From positions 8,146,668 to 8,210,667 of the forward strand of contig CM030834.1 of assembly GCA_018105865.1 (NCBI GenBank): a stretch of 64,000 nucleotides of DNA, given 5' to 3'. Made by a program: the position numbers and the translations under genes. Origin of the DNA: Metaphire vulgaris. Taxonomy: Eukaryota > Annelida > Clitellata > Crassiclitellata > Megascolecidae. Shown piece after piece: positions 1 through 11,688 of the stretch (positions are counted from its first letter, which is position 1; every line of letters begins with the position of its first letter). Under the pieces are notes generated by a model. That model was not told the DNA's origin and searched no databases. It saw only the letters and a program-made list of their open reading frames with translations.

Positions 1-257
1 AACCTTGTTAATTTACTTCACTCGGTGAGTTTCCATGACATCTCTTGTTGGTCCATTAATCGGTCCCAGGAATACCGCATCAGAATGTATTGTCTTGATA
101 TCTCCAAGGCGTGACCTTGAAACCTCGTCGTCGGCAAATTCTTTGATTTTTTCTGATTCCTCTGGTCCAGCAATAATATCACCAATATATGCAGTAGCAG
201 TATTGCTTGCCTTAAAGCAACAGAACTTTCGTTCAGAATTCAATGAAGAATCACAGA
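1..257. other. no recognisable feature
   Basis: Open reading frames exist on both strands, but their proteins have no recognisable domain and there is no clear splice-site pair. The stretch ends at the terminal repeat of a MITE. I see nothing I can name here. Confidence 0.5.
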
Positions 258-474
258 CAGTGGCGGTTTCAGGATTTCTTGGTGGGGGATGAAATGAATT
301 CATAGGAATTTGGTGGGGTGTGGGTGAAAAGAGAAGGAAAACATCAATAAACTTTGCTTAAAGGCTGACAAAAGGGAATATTCATCCCTAATTTTACTAC
401 ACTATTACCGAAAAATAGGCTTGACAAGCAAAAAAAGTCCGATGGGGGATGCATCCCCACTCATCCCCCCACTG
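258..474 (+). mobile_element. hAT-type MITE, CAGTGGCGGTTYCA family
   Basis: The left end CAGTGGCGGTTTCAGGAT matches copies at 33796, 16982 and 11689. The interior has the family hallmarks: a GGTGGGGGATGAAATGAATT stretch, GGCTTGACAAGCAAAAA, and a terminal GGGGGATGCATCCCC palindrome. The right end has lost most of its inverted repeat (only CACTG remains). The 8 bases before (atcacaga) and after (cacacaga) agree at 6 of 8, as expected for an old hAT target duplication. No coding capacity. Confidence 0.8.
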
Positions 475-748
475 CACACAGACATATTATTCTTACAGTG
501 ACAAAGAAGAGCCACAGCAAAATATCTTAAATGTGCTTCTCTGTTAGTTTAACGACCAAAGCTGTTCCAAACTTAGACTAAGCGTCTAAGCATAGACACC
601 ATTATTACTCCAGTAGCCAACCCTCGAAAGCCATATATACATTCACTAAATCATACTTACTTACTTACTTTAAAACCTGTTCACACCTAAAGACGTCATA
701 AGGCATAAGACGGCATGCCACAAAAGTATGCAAGAGAAACTACCCTAC

Positions 749-969
749 CAGGGTTATTTCTAGGATTGTGAATTTGGGGGTGTCGGAATTTCGGGGTCTC
801 TGCCGAAAAAGTCTGACAAGCAAAAAGGGAGAAAAGGTCATCCCTGTCTCAGATTGGGGGTGGTGGGTGTTGGAGAGTGTCGGGTCTCAAATTCAGGGTG
901 GGGTTGGGGTCAAAGTATCCCTGGATTGGGGTGTCGGTCTCAGATGGGGGTGAAGTAAAAATATTCCTG
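749..969 (+). mobile_element. hAT-type MITE, CAGGGWTATTT family
   Basis: A 221-bp G-rich element bounded by CAGGGTTATTTCTAGGATT on the left and the complement of CAGGAATATTTTTAC on the right. It is flanked by a perfect 8-bp direct repeat, taccctac (741-748 and 970-977). A second copy in the opposite orientation lies at 9938-10136. The interior is rich in GGGGTGT and GACAAGCAAAAA motifs and codes for nothing. Confidence 0.88.
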
Positions 970-984
970 TACCCTACAGTTTAG

Positions 985-1275
985 CGCATGGCATGGCAGG
1001 TCGTTCAATATCACTGGGCAGGCACGCCGACGACACGGGTTCAATCCCGCAGGAGCCCCTAAGGTCGACTCAGCCTTAATCGCTAGAGGGCGGTAGTAAC
1101 ATCAAAAATGAGTAGCAATGGCAACATTGCGATAGTAACATAGGTTCGGCGGAAGAGACTGGCCACCGTCCGCCGATGTATGGCTTAGCCACCTATGGGG
1201 CTGCTGGCTAAAATAAATACGGAGATCAGCACCGGACCCTACGGGCGTGAGCCTACGGGTGAAAACCTTTACTTT
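985..1275 (+). repeat. tRNA-derived SINE-like sequence
   Basis: Contains a polymerase III box B (GGTTCAATCCC at 1038-1048) followed by AAGGTCGACTCAGCCTTAA, a motif downstream of the tRNA head in many invertebrate SINEs. It continues to about 1275 with ATACGGAGATCAGCACCGG. The box A half is degenerate. I infer a SINE remnant rather than a tRNA gene because no cloverleaf can be folded. Confidence 0.5.
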
Positions 1276-1389
1276 TTTTACTATGGCAGGTCGTCGCATC
1301 AAAGCGTTCTGATTTCGGAGTATTGCGACGTCAAACGCACAACCAAAGCAGCAAGTATTGTTAGGCTATAATTTGGTTATGGAAATCAT

Positions 1390-2170
1390 AGAAAAATAGA
1401 GAACATGGAAGGAATCATAATTGGAGGGCAGAACATCAACAACCTGAGATTCGCGGACGACGCAGCATTAATGGCGTACACACAAAAGAAGCTACAGGAA
1501 TTAGTGGACCGAAAGAAAGGGACTAAAAATAAATACGAAAACAACTGCATGGTGATCTCCAAACAAAAGATACACCAAGATGCCAAATACATAAATGGAC
1601 AACTTAAAATGACTTCAAATTTTAGGAAGTTGGATATCCAGCAATGGGAAATGTAAAAGGATATAACACAAGGATTGCCATGGCAAAATCAGCATTTGGG
1701 AATTAAAACACATCTTAACAAATAAGAGAATATCAATGGAAACAAGGATAAGGGTCTTGGAAACTTATGTATGGTCGGTATTGCTATACGGAACAGAAAC
1801 GTGGTCAATTTCCAAACAGATGAAGAAAAAATTAGAGGCAGTGGAAATGTGGTTTTTAAGGAGAAAGATGAAGGTTTCTTGGACAGAGAAAACATCAAAC
1901 GAAGAAATTTTGGAAAAGGCAAACTCAAGAAGGAAATTGCTAAAGACTATAAAGAAAAGACAACTAGAATTCTTCGGACACATAATTATGAGAGAAAAAA
2001 GGCTTGGAAAACTTAGTCACAACAGGTAAAGTGATGGAGAAAAGAGCAAGAGGGAGACAAAGATTGACGTTCATCGAAAACCTGCTATGCAACGTGAAAG
2101 ACAAAATATGAAGTAGAACTGCTACAAGTCTGACAACGTTGTAAAACAAGGCACCTAAAGAAGAAGAAGA
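1390..2170 (+). pseudogene. non-LTR reverse transcriptase fragment
   Basis: The frame from 1405 encodes NNLRFADDAALMA, which contains the reverse-transcriptase catalytic FADD motif. After frameshifts the frame from 1736 encodes YVWSVLLYGTETWS and FFGHIIMRE, typical of the thumb/C-terminal part of LINE polymerases. The 3' end is an A/G-rich run of AAG repeats (about 2155-2172). No 5' part (endonuclease, fingers) is present, so it is a 5'-truncated, frameshifted, dead copy. Related 3' fragments occur at 3545, 28660 and 53840. Confidence 0.8.
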
Positions 2171-2269
2171 AGATAATTTGGTTAGCATTACTAAACGGTA
2201 GTGCCAATATAGCAAACGTGTTGCGCTCTTGACCGTGCTGCCAATTGCAGTTGCTGGACACATTGCTCG

Positions 2270-2789
2270 TTGATCAGTGATAAGGCCTATTCTTGGGTTA
2301 GGAGGGGGCCTACAAGGTTAGAGTTTAGGGTTTTGGATTCGGCCGAAATAGAAACATGCGCCAGAACACATCTTTTTGTCCGATTAGTTTGTATATTTTA
2401 CTTATTTTCCACAGTCATATTACAACTCGTTGTGTGGTTGCGGCTTAAAACTGCGCCATCATAAACAGTCGGTTAGAACCTGAGCCTCCTGAGGTCATAA
2501 ATTTTTTAATTTAATTTAAATTTAAAAGAACATAAATTCCTGAGAAAAGGGTTGTGAAAAGCAGTTCCGAAAGATGAACTTTGCAGATCCCTCGAAGAAT
2601 CGAACCAATGTTCTTTGCTCGTCTAAACAGGAGACGGAGCTCTGCTCATCAGTGAGACACCGCGAAGACCCAGTTCAATAATTAACTGGAGACGGAGCCA
2701 GAAGTTCACACAGAAACACAGCTTCGCATAGAGACTCTCGCGCGAAACACGCTGTAAATAACGACTGAACGACAAATAAAGCGACAGAA
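2270..2789. other. no recognisable gene
   Basis: Short open frames only, with no domain, no splice-site pair and no repeat I recognise. The interval contains a purine-rich region with several GGAGACGGAGC repeats (2630-2700), which looks like a degenerate short tandem repeat. Confidence 0.4.
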
Positions 2790-4400
2790 ATCGATGCCGG
2801 GATACCGGGAGATTCCCTGTGGACCGCCGAACGCCAAGATATTAAGAAAATATATTTTAAATATTTTGTAGCTTTTAGAAGATTAGAAATACTTTAAATT
2901 GATTAATTTATTGCAAGCAAAAAATGGATTTACTCCTCCAACGTCGTGAAAAGTATAATTATCTCCAGTTTCTGTCATTTTATTCTTTGCGCTCTTTTTG
3001 CAGCTATTTCACCTGCATGTATACACGATTTGCATATTTACAAAATTTATGCATGCATATGGTACAATGCAAAATTCCTGTGGTTATCATCATTACGCGT
3101 TAATGTTTTCATTTGATTAATTTATTGCAGAAATGGGCTTATAATTATCTGCCATAGCGTTTTGCGCTTTGCTATTTAATTCCGGGGTAGAAAATATCTT
3201 ACGGTTAAGCGAATTTCTCGTATGTATGTCCCAATTTTGTATTCTAAAAAAGGTGTGAAATCACTGATTTGAAAGTTTGAAGATCTATAAAATGTTAAGC
3301 TTAAATTTCTTTAACAAAAGAATTTGAAAGTTTAAATTCATTGAAATCTATTTAAAATGTTGGCTGAAAAAGCACGAAGGAAAAACAAGAAAGTCTACAA
3401 CTGTTTTCGATTTAACAAAATAGTTAGACTTAAATGAAACCTTGGAGAATGGTTTTAAATATCACCCAGGTTTTCAATCACAGACCTGGAAAGAGCAATG
3501 GTTTATTAATTTATCAGGGAATTTTATATTTAATATGATTTGACATTGGCGAAATGAAGATGATCTGGAAAACACGGTTTGAGCAATGGTGGCGCTATGG
3601 ACTGTCAATAAACATTGAGAAGACAAAGACAATGGTGTTTGGCGACAAAGAGATGAAAACTTCACCTATCTTGGAAGCAATATGACACATGACTTAGACT
3701 GCAGACAAGAGGTCGCAAGAAGAGCAGCAAGAGCTCTAGATCAACTGATGGCAATGGATAAGATCTGGAAAAGCAAATCAATAAGCACTGAAACAAAAAG
3801 AAAACTGAAACCTGTATCTTCAGCAGCTTTTTATATGGATGCGAAACATGGACCATCAAAGACCTGGAAAGAAAAATACTAGCCTTTGAAAGAAAAAAAT
3901 CGGATGGGTCGAAAAAATCACAAATGAAGTCATCAGCCCAAACAAACCAGTTTAAAACACTCCAACTTTTCGGACACATATGCAGAATGAAAGAGGACAG
4001 AAAGATCAAAGCTCTAATGTTTGGAATAATGGAGGGAGCCAATAAGAGAGGGAGACCACACAAGGAATGGTGTGATGATATTGAAGAATGGTGTGACAGT
4101 TTACAGGATCTTAGTCACAGAGCAACGGACAGGAAAGAATGGCAGAAAACTGTGGAGATGGCATTATACACCAACGGGCGATGAGCCCACGGTTAATGAT
4201 GATGATGATGATGTTTAAATTCCAGTGATTCAATTAGGTTTTTATTAATTTATCGGAAATTTATATTTAATAATTGGCGTACAACTCGACAGGTGGCGCA
4301 GCAATGAACGCCTGTTCAGTCGAATAGTCTGGCACCAAATAGGTCATCTCCAGTTTCCAAGCTTCCTAGGAGCCGAGCCCCGTGACTGCTCTGCCCAGGG
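2790..4400 (+). repeat. left arm of a 5.2-kb inverted-repeat element
   Basis: Blocks of this segment are the reverse complement of 7085-7988. Bases 2799-2880 (CGGGATACCGGGAGATTCC onward) match 7910-7985. Bases 3000-3270 (CAGCTATTTCACCTGCA through AAAAAAGGTGTGAA) match 7390-7685. Bases 4225-4290 match 7235-7310, and 4286-4400 (GTCTGGCACCAAA...CCTAGGAGCC) match 7085-7200. The left arm is longer because a LINE fragment (3545-4210) lies in it. This organisation fits an old DNA transposon with terminal repeats of several hundred bases. Confidence 0.75.
3545..4210 (+). pseudogene. non-LTR reverse transcriptase C-terminal fragment
   Basis: Encodes a reverse-transcriptase thumb/C-terminal region split over frames: ARRAARALDQLMAMDKIWKS near 3720, then LFGHICRMKEDRKIKALMFG and GRPHKEWCDDIEEW at 3965-4085. 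The FGH...RM...GRP(H/R)KxW pattern is a hallmark of the tail of these LINE polymerases. A TGATGATGATGATGATG run ends it. It sits inside the left arm of the large inverted repeat, and an imperfect direct repeat (TTTATTAATTTATC at 3503 and 4241) flanks it. Confidence 0.8.
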
Positions 4401-4514
4401 GCCCGGTGTAGCATATTATAATGACTCCCATATAATAATAACTCCCCATCAGTCATTATTATATATATAATAAACTCCCCCTCATTATTACATATATCAT
4501 AAAGACTCCACCTC

Positions 4515-4515
<1 letters not shown>

Positions 4516-4571
<56 letters not shown>
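4516..4571. repeat. (TA)n microsatellite
   Basis: Uninterrupted TA dinucleotide run, followed by AT-rich sequence with TAATAACTC(C/T)C repeats on both sides (about 4420-4600). Confidence 0.95.
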
Positions 4572-4573
<2 letters not shown>

Positions 4574-5086
4574 ACTCTCTCTATATTATAATAACTCCCC
4601 AGAACAAGTAGGCCTAAAAATTGAAAAAATAACCCCAATTTATAAAAATGTCTCTAAAATGGTTATATGAAATTATAGACCCATTTCCAATCTTCCAGGT
4701 TTCCTAAAATTCCTGAAAGCGCAATGCCACGGGGTCAACACAGCGAACATTACGCAACTTTCTATGGCTGTCTTCCTATTTTCACTTCAGTGGTACTGTA
4801 AGTATGTCCATGCATGGTCATTTGTTTTTCATTAGTTTTGCCAATAGATCCGGAATCAATAACCATCCTCATCCGGGTCTTAAGAACGCCTTGGGAATTT
4901 ATCCAGGAATGGAACGCTCGATGATACAAGATCTCCATCCCGTGGCCTTGAAATCGGAATGCTGGGATTGCTGGGCTCTGGTCTTGTTGTCAAGCCCGTT
5001 CCTTATTATGGCAAGATGCGAGCGCTAATGCTGCGAATGCCGCACAAAATTCAAATCCTTAAAATATCCATAGGGCGTATCGGCCT

Positions 5087-5187
5087 ATTCATTCATTCAT
5101 TCATTCATTCATTCATTCATTCATTCATTCATTCATTCATTCATTCATTCATTCATTCATTCGTTCGTTCGTTCGTTCGTTCGTTCG
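5087..5187. repeat. (ATTC)n then (GTTC)n tetranucleotide tract
   Basis: About 75 bases of ATTC repeats change abruptly to GTTC repeats at about 5161. This suggests a point variant that was then amplified. A purine/pyrimidine GGGGCCCCGG-rich sequence follows (5195-5300). Confidence 0.95.
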
Positions 5188-5825
5188 TTCATGCACAGGG
5201 GCCCCGGTCAAGGGGCCGGGCCGATGATGGCGCAATTAACAATAACACCAATAATAACACAAAGAAAGGGGGCCCGGCGAGTAAAAGGGGCCCGGACCTG
5301 AGGACATCAAAAGCATCAAAATGAACAGTGTGAACAGGGCGTCATTTGGGGAGAGGCAGCGGGCCCCCAAGGAAAATGAAGAAATAATGTATTAGGTAAA
5401 TAAATAGATGTGAAATGTGCAAAAGCCAAAATTTCAAAACCTCCATTCGTCTCAATTGCTCAAAGTTTGCCCACAATCTGCCAAAATTTATTAAATTTGA
5501 CCAAAAATTATTCTGAAGGTGTGAAATGATGCTACTGAGTGTGAAAAGAGTGACAAGAAAAAAAGGTCATCACTAGTTTTGTTGCAACATGACATCGGTT
5601 AATTTTTAAACCAATGACAAGAAAAAAGGGTGTCAGCAATTTTTTAAATTTTTATCCATTCTTCGGCGGGCCTGTGGCCAATATCTGTTGGGTGTCTTAT
5701 GTTCGCCTCCATTCGTCTCTGTCTTGTTCGGCTTTTACTTCATATATGTTTGCCATCTTTTCATTGTCACCCATTCTTTTTATCATTCATTGATTATTTT
5801 TTCATCAGCCTTTTTACTGTTCTAT

Positions 5826-7020
5826 AGCCTACTGTTGGTGGAGAGATATAATTATAGCAGGCAATAAATTCATTTCTATCTATATATACCTGTGTTCCAT
5901 TGGTTGGAAATGAAATCATATCCTATGGGTAATAAATTTATTTCCTATCAATCGACACATAACTATGTGTCCTATTGTTGACGGGGAAATAAAATTATAG
6001 CCGGTAAACTGAAACTGAAATTATTTCCAAAACTGAAACTGAATAGAAACTGAAATTTGCAACCCTAAAACTGAAACTGAATAGAAAATAAAATTATTTT
6101 CAAAACTGAAATTGTAGGCATTTATCGAAAAAATTGAAAAGGTCTTTTTTTATTTAAATAAGCAACTTATATATTGAGCCGCCAAAACACACTATAAGAA
6201 AGTGGTTCTTAAAGCAAGGAGAATAAAAGTGGTTCTTAAAGCAAGGAGAATAGTTGGACAATTGAGAAAGTCATCTGTTTTGGTGGAAAAGCTGGTTGCA
6301 AAATGTGGTAGACAGGCAGGTGATTTCAGATTGCACAACGAGATGTAATGGTACTTATCAAATGGCAAGGAGGCTATTGGAAATGACATTTCTAGCAAGA
6401 TGTCAATCTTAGCTTCACTCAATATTTCATTAATGTGACTATTAATTTCAAATGGCCTGCTTCTCACTGTGTGGGTGGTTAACAGCTGGCTGAAGGAATC
6501 ATCTCACAAAAATTAGAAATGAGTCTTCTTAAAATTAAATGCACATTTGATTTAGCTTAGTTACTTAACTTAGTTACTTAACTAAACTGAACAATTGTTA
6601 CATCGCAATTCTTGAACGTTGGCAGTTATTACTAGTTAACTGAAACTGAATAGAAAATGAAATTATTTTAATAAAGTTAAGTGAAACTGAAATTATTTTC
6701 AAAATGAAAAAGTTATTGGCAACCCTAAAAACTGAAATTATTTTCAAAACTGAAACGGAATAGAAATTAAAATCGGCAAAATCCCAAAACTGAAACTGAA
6801 TAGAAACTAAAATTATTTCCAAAACTGAAATATCACTGGTTTCAAGGATTGCCATTGGTTGCCTGCAAAGAATTCCCAAGGAGGAAAAAATTATGGCAGT
6901 TGTTGCTATGGGAGGGCGGTTCTAATCTTGATTGACAGGTTATCTATCGACCAACCAATATTTGACCAGAAAATAATTTTATGGGGAAATAAAATTATAC
7001 GACACCGGTCCTACAAAGTT
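5826..7020. repeat. AT-rich repeat complex inside the large inverted repeat
   Basis: Three components. At 5840-6003 there are copies of the GGGGAAATAAAATTATAGCC / AATAAATTTATTTCC palindromic family. At 6003-6115 and 6638-6835 there is a degenerate minisatellite built on AAACTGAAACTGAATAGAAA with ATTATTTCCAAAAC spacers. At 6850-7018 there is a block that is the reverse complement of 58780-58930 (CCATTGGTTGCCTGCAAAGAATTCC, then GGGAGGGCGGTTCTAATC). No coding signal. Confidence 0.7.
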
Positions 7021-7084
7021 GGGACCCCGGGCAAGTACAATGTTGGAGGCCCAGTTGTCAATCACAGGACCGTCGATAGAAATT

Positions 7085-7988
7085 CCGGGCCCCTGGGCAG
7101 AGCAGTCACGGGCTCCTAGGAAGCTTGGAAACTGGAGATGACCTTTCTTGCCTTTGGTGCCAGACTATTCGACTGAACAAGGCGTTCATTGTTGCGCCAC
7201 CTATCGAAAGCCGAGCAAACCTTGTGACGCCAACGCAAAACATATTAAATATAAATTTCCCGATAAATTAATAAACACTGAATTGAATCACTGGAATTTA
7301 AACTGAATTCATTTAATTACGGGTTTGTTTAACTTTAGAATGTTATTGATCATTGAGCTTTCAAGTCAGTGATTCGCAATTTCGTCAAGTTCACACCTTT
7401 TTTATAAGGCAAAATTAGTACGTACATATGATACGTACATATGAGAAATTCGCTTAAAGGCTGTAGATCAATAAATCTAAATAGCAAAGCGCAAAATGCT
7501 ACGACAGATATATTTCTGCAATAAATTAATCGAATAAAAATATGAACACCACAGGGATTTGTATTGCACGCATTCATGTACATTTGCATGCATAAATATT
7601 TGTAATTTGTGTATGCATGCAATTTGTGTTCGTGTATGCATGCAATTTGTGCATACTTGCAGGTGAAATAGCTGAACAAAGAGTACGTGGAAGACAGAGA
7701 ATAAAGTGCATATGTTGTAGCCTGTGAAACCTGGAGATTACCTTTTTTGCTTGTGTCAGACTATTTTTCACGACGTTTGGAAGAGCAAATCAAATCCAGC
7801 GTAAAAATGCGGTGTTTTTTTGCTTGTCAGACTTTTTACGACGTTAACCGGGCTGCGAACCCGTATACATTATTTCTAGATTTTATAATATTTCTAATCT
7901 TCCTAAAACAATAATTGTAAAATATAATTACTTAATATCTCCGCATCCTGCGGTCCACCGGGAATCTCCCGGTATCCCGTCGGTCCAG
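7085..7988 (-). repeat. right arm of the 5.2-kb inverted-repeat element
   Basis: Reverse complement of the left arm (2790-4400), in the same block order read inwards. Its outermost homologous bases, GGAATCTCCCGGTATCCCG (about 7960-7980), pair with CGGGATACCGGGAGATTCC near 2799. A local duplication of TGTGTATGCATGCAA units occurs at 7605-7660. The right arm carries no LINE insert. Confidence 0.75.
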
Positions 7989-8001
7989 TCCAAGCCTAGT
8001 C

Positions 8002-8003
<2 letters not shown>

Positions 8004-8044
<41 letters not shown>
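8004..8044. repeat. (TA)n microsatellite
   Basis: Pure TA run just outside the right arm of the inverted repeat. Confidence 0.95.
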
Positions 8045-8048
<4 letters not shown>

Positions 8049-9390
8049 ATACATATACATGTGTGTACGTATAGGTATGTCTGTATGTATTGGGGATGAC
8101 CGGATGTGCGTGTATTTTCCAGATTCCGGATCCGGTTATTTTGGGTCAATATTTTCTGGATCCGGAGCGAATTGCACCGCATAGGATTAGAACGACCCTG
8201 CATGCCAAGAGTTCGCCCCATCTACTCGAGGTTGAAACGGGCAATCAGTTTCCCGGAAGGAGTTCACTTCGGGAAAAGCATTACGGCGTAAACATAATAT
8301 ATGCTTCATTGTTCCCACGTAGGTCTATATGTAACTATAGTTGCTTGAACGACCGTCTTTCTCAGTCTAAAATAAGGCCGCTAAGAAGTTAGTGGTTAAA
8401 TGATGATTGGTTATCGTATATAGGCGCTCTAGCAGGCAGAATGTTGAATCCAATCTCGAGGAAACATCCTAAAATAATGAGTTCATGAGCACAGGGAGAG
8501 ATTACAGTAGTTAAGTTATGTTGCTCTTCATTAAAATTTACAATATGTGACAGTAATATTCGGATTTGGTAAATATCTGCTACAAGTACAGTGTATAGGT
8601 CTATTCGGATTGTGCCGAATTACCAAAATATACGGCTGGATTTAATGTCCCAACAAAGGTTTTTTTGACGAAATTAGCTTTTTACGGATTTGCTGGCTGC
8701 TCTGTCCACAGCTACAAAATGAATCTTAAGAGTATCCACCATACTGTATCTGACTCACATTCTGTATGCAATTTGCAATACATTACGCTGCGTCCGACTG
8801 ACGTTTCGTCGGTGTATGGTATAGACTGAATAATTCAGCAAAACGCGTTGTCGGTTGAAGGTGCGTTTGATCTCGGCAGGTATATTAAATTATTCCTTGC
8901 ACATCTAATAATGTACCATTAACCTCGCTGCAGTGTTCACCAGAGACGCTCCGATCTGTACAGTGTACATGTATGTGCACTGAACGCGGACAGACGGGCA
9001 GGCAGAATGACGCACAACAATCTGGAAATGCCTTCTTCCACAGCGGATGGGAGTACATTTTTCCACCTGAGATCAAAATTGAGATTTAAGATACGGAATG
9101 AGTGTCAGATGAAACAAATGTTGAGAATCGCTAAAAGAATTTGATGAATTGCACTAACATAATATCTGGTGCTGTACTGAAGTGCTTAATTGGAAAAATA
9201 TGAACATGAAATAACGGAAAGCATGGTCGAGACTCGATTTAATCTGTTGAAAAGAGCTTTTTATTCCACGTACATTGACCCCGGTAACCTGCCATGAGAC
9301 AGCAGTTCAATGTTTCTCTGGTTTACGCAGATCGGTGAGTTCTGGACTGCTGTTGCATACCGCACAAGAAACTGTTATGTTATGTTATTG
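8045..9390. other. intergenic, no recognisable feature
   Basis: Several open frames of 60-100 codons are present, but none shows a domain, biased codon use or a convincing donor/acceptor pair. No repeat could be matched to another part of the window. Confidence 0.45.
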
Positions 9391-9475
9391 GGGTCGTCCA
9401 TATATGACGTCACGCGCTAAGAGGTTCACCAAGCTGTGCGACGAGTGACGTATGGGAGGTACAATACTGTGACGT
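9391..9475 (+). repeat. partial GGGGTCGTCCAT-type MITE end
   Basis: Begins GGGGTCGTCCATATATGACG, resembling the TIRs of the elements at 12979, 34672 and 63401 (GGGYTGTCCATTAATTAYGTC), and carries GACGTCAC motifs. No matching right end was found, so the boundary is open. Confidence 0.5.
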
Positions 9476-9937
9476 CACATTTAAATTTTAATTTAGTATT
9501 AGTAGATATTAATAAAATTTACTGTAGATTGTTGTAACTTTCTGAAATTATCTATTTCTCTCTGATAGCGCTATGAACACACAGTCGCAGTGGCAGGACC
9601 TAGAGTACTAGAAACAATTATTATTATTAGTCATCATTTTTTTCTCAAAATTTTGGTAGCTACACATGTGAAGAAGTAAATCATAAATCAAATTAGTAGC
9701 ATTATTGTTATTATTATCCTGGAAATCCTGGAACCGCCACTGAACAGAATAATTACAACCAGGCCTTAAAATTCCAATCGTGTACAGTAGAAGGAAGGAG
9801 GTCCAAATGAAACAGGATCGATTAAGCTCATCATGATCGAAACGTTAAAGTGTGACTTCGTCAATGCTTGATCTGTTATAAAGATTAGTTGATTTCAGGC
9901 AACGACCCGAAGAATTGCAAGTATATATACCTCTGGT

Positions 9938-10136
9938 CAGGGATATTTTTACACCCCCTAACACCCCCAATTTGAGACCAACACACCCAACACCCCTTAC
10001 CCCAATCTCAGCTATGAGATTACCTTTTTTGCTTGTCAGACTTTTGTGGCAGAGGACCCCATAATTTACAGACACTCCCCCTCCCCATAATTTACAGACA
10101 CCCTCCCCCCAATTGATAATCCTAGAAATAACACTG
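9938..10136 (-). mobile_element. hAT-type MITE, CAGGGWTATTT family (second copy)
   Basis: Opposite-orientation copy of the element at 749-969. Ends are CAGGGATATTTTTACACCCC and the complement of CAGTGTTATTTCTAGGATT. Target duplications cctctggt (9930-9937) and cctctgat (10137-10144) agree at 7 of 8. The interior is C-rich (CACCCCCAA, CATAATTTACAGACACTCC twice). Confidence 0.88.
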
Positions 10137-10139
10137 CCT

Positions 10140-10700
10140 CTGATTAACATAATTTGTAGTAATCCTAATGGCGCGCCCGGTGCAATTGCTCGCTTCGCTC
10201 GCAGTGCAGGATAAATACTAATCCAATATGCTGAACAACATTTCAATATACACCGCCACCTAGCTCTGCGCCACGTAATAATTAGGCCTATGTACGTTAA
10301 AATCATTACTGTGACCATTTGTGACGCTGTACACGTATTTTTGTGTACGTTAAAGTTGCGCAACTTCCTCGAGCTACGCTCATCAACGCATCGCGACGTT
10401 GTACACATTATGACGTTGCAATGAACAATTTACACTTCGTCAAACGCTTCTTCGACTAAACCGTTTGGTTACCAATAGCAACGTCGTCTTCGAACATCGT
10501 CCACCAACGCATCGCGCGACGTAAGGACTAAACGGTCTACCAAAAGTCAACGCTCGCCCACCAACGCAGATTAACGGTCTTAGTCAACGCTCGCCCACCA
10601 ACGCATCTAAACGGTTAAACCGTCTACCAATAGTCAACAGCCTTGAAGGTAACAGACAGAGAGTCGATAAGAATCTTAATATTATATATCGTACATTATC
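10140..10700. other. CpG-containing intergenic DNA with short direct repeats
   Basis: Holds repeated CGCTCGCCCACCAACGCA units (about 10500-10610) and AACGGTCTACCAA variants. They form a loose tandem array next to the CpG-rich block at 10.7-11.25 kb. No gene recognised. Confidence 0.4.
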
Positions 10701-10978
10701 ACAGCCAATGTCTTTTCCGTCGGAATGGCTTACGCCGGCGGCCGCCGTAAGCAAAGTCAGGGACAGATTAACGTTCTTAATTGCACCCGTCTATTTACCC
10801 AAAACAGCCCCCGGTCGATCGATCGATCAATCGTCAGTTGGTTACTCGTGTGACGATGATGCCACGGAAAGATATCCCATTTGCCGCTATAATAGCAGCA
10901 GCACTGGGTCGATAGGCGCTAATGCCTGCATGACATTCCGACGACGGCGACGGCGGCGGCGACGGCGGCATCACTTAC

Positions 10979-11216
10979 CTGAGCAACGCTTATTGATCCT
11001 GACTTGTCGAGCGAGCCCCCTCTGCACGCCCTTGCTCCTAGGTTCTCGGCATCGCCGTCTCTTTCTCGCTGCCCGGTTTTCGAAGCGTCTGGTGGTCCCA
11101 GCCTCTAACCTCAGTAGACGCCGACCGGACTGTAACCGTCGTGCGACCGTTGGCAGGTAATTTATTGCGTTCGAGTCTCCGTCTGCGACGACATAGACGG
11201 CCGTCTCCCCGGTCAT
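10979..11216 (-). other. candidate first exon on the minus strand
   Basis: A CpG-rich, GC-rich stretch with an open frame from an ATG at 11216. It ends at a strong consensus splice donor, CTCAG|GTAAGTG (exon end about 10980, intron continuing toward lower coordinates). The predicted peptide is Arg-rich and matches no family I know, so this may be a 5' untranslated or only partly coding exon. CGG/GCC repeats follow the donor inside the intron. The evidence is composition plus one perfect donor; no downstream exon could be identified. Confidence 0.3.
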
Positions 11217-11292
11217 CCGACCGCTCCGGCTTGCAACGGCTGCCGCACCGCCGCCGGCCAGACCGCCAAAGCGCGGACGTCAATGACGTTGA

Positions 11293-11323
11293 CCGAACCA
11301 CACACACCGACACACACACACAC

Positions 11324-11388
<65 letters not shown>

Positions 11389-11435
11389 TATAGACAGCCA
11401 AAGAGTGGACGTCAATGACGTCGACAGAACGACCG

Positions 11436-11511
<76 letters not shown>
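11293..11511. repeat. two (CA)n-(TA)n tracts separated by a duplicated unique sequence
   Basis: Two TA-rich microsatellites (11325-11390 and 11444-11511) follow copies of a GACGTCAATGACGT(T/C)GAC sequence (11276 and 11408). The unit including the microsatellite therefore appears to be tandemly duplicated. Confidence 0.9.
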
Positions 11512-11514
<3 letters not shown>

Positions 11515-11688
11515 GAGCAACGAAGAATCTAGATCAGACCATAGACATCGATAAACAAAAAATCGAACGAAGATAAAACCGATTGCAGGTTTACTATCAA
11601 CGCAGCGCCGCCATGTAATAATACCGACGTAGGTGTATAACGACGGATTGAATTCTGAGACAGAGATAGGAAGATCAGGGTGAACCAG

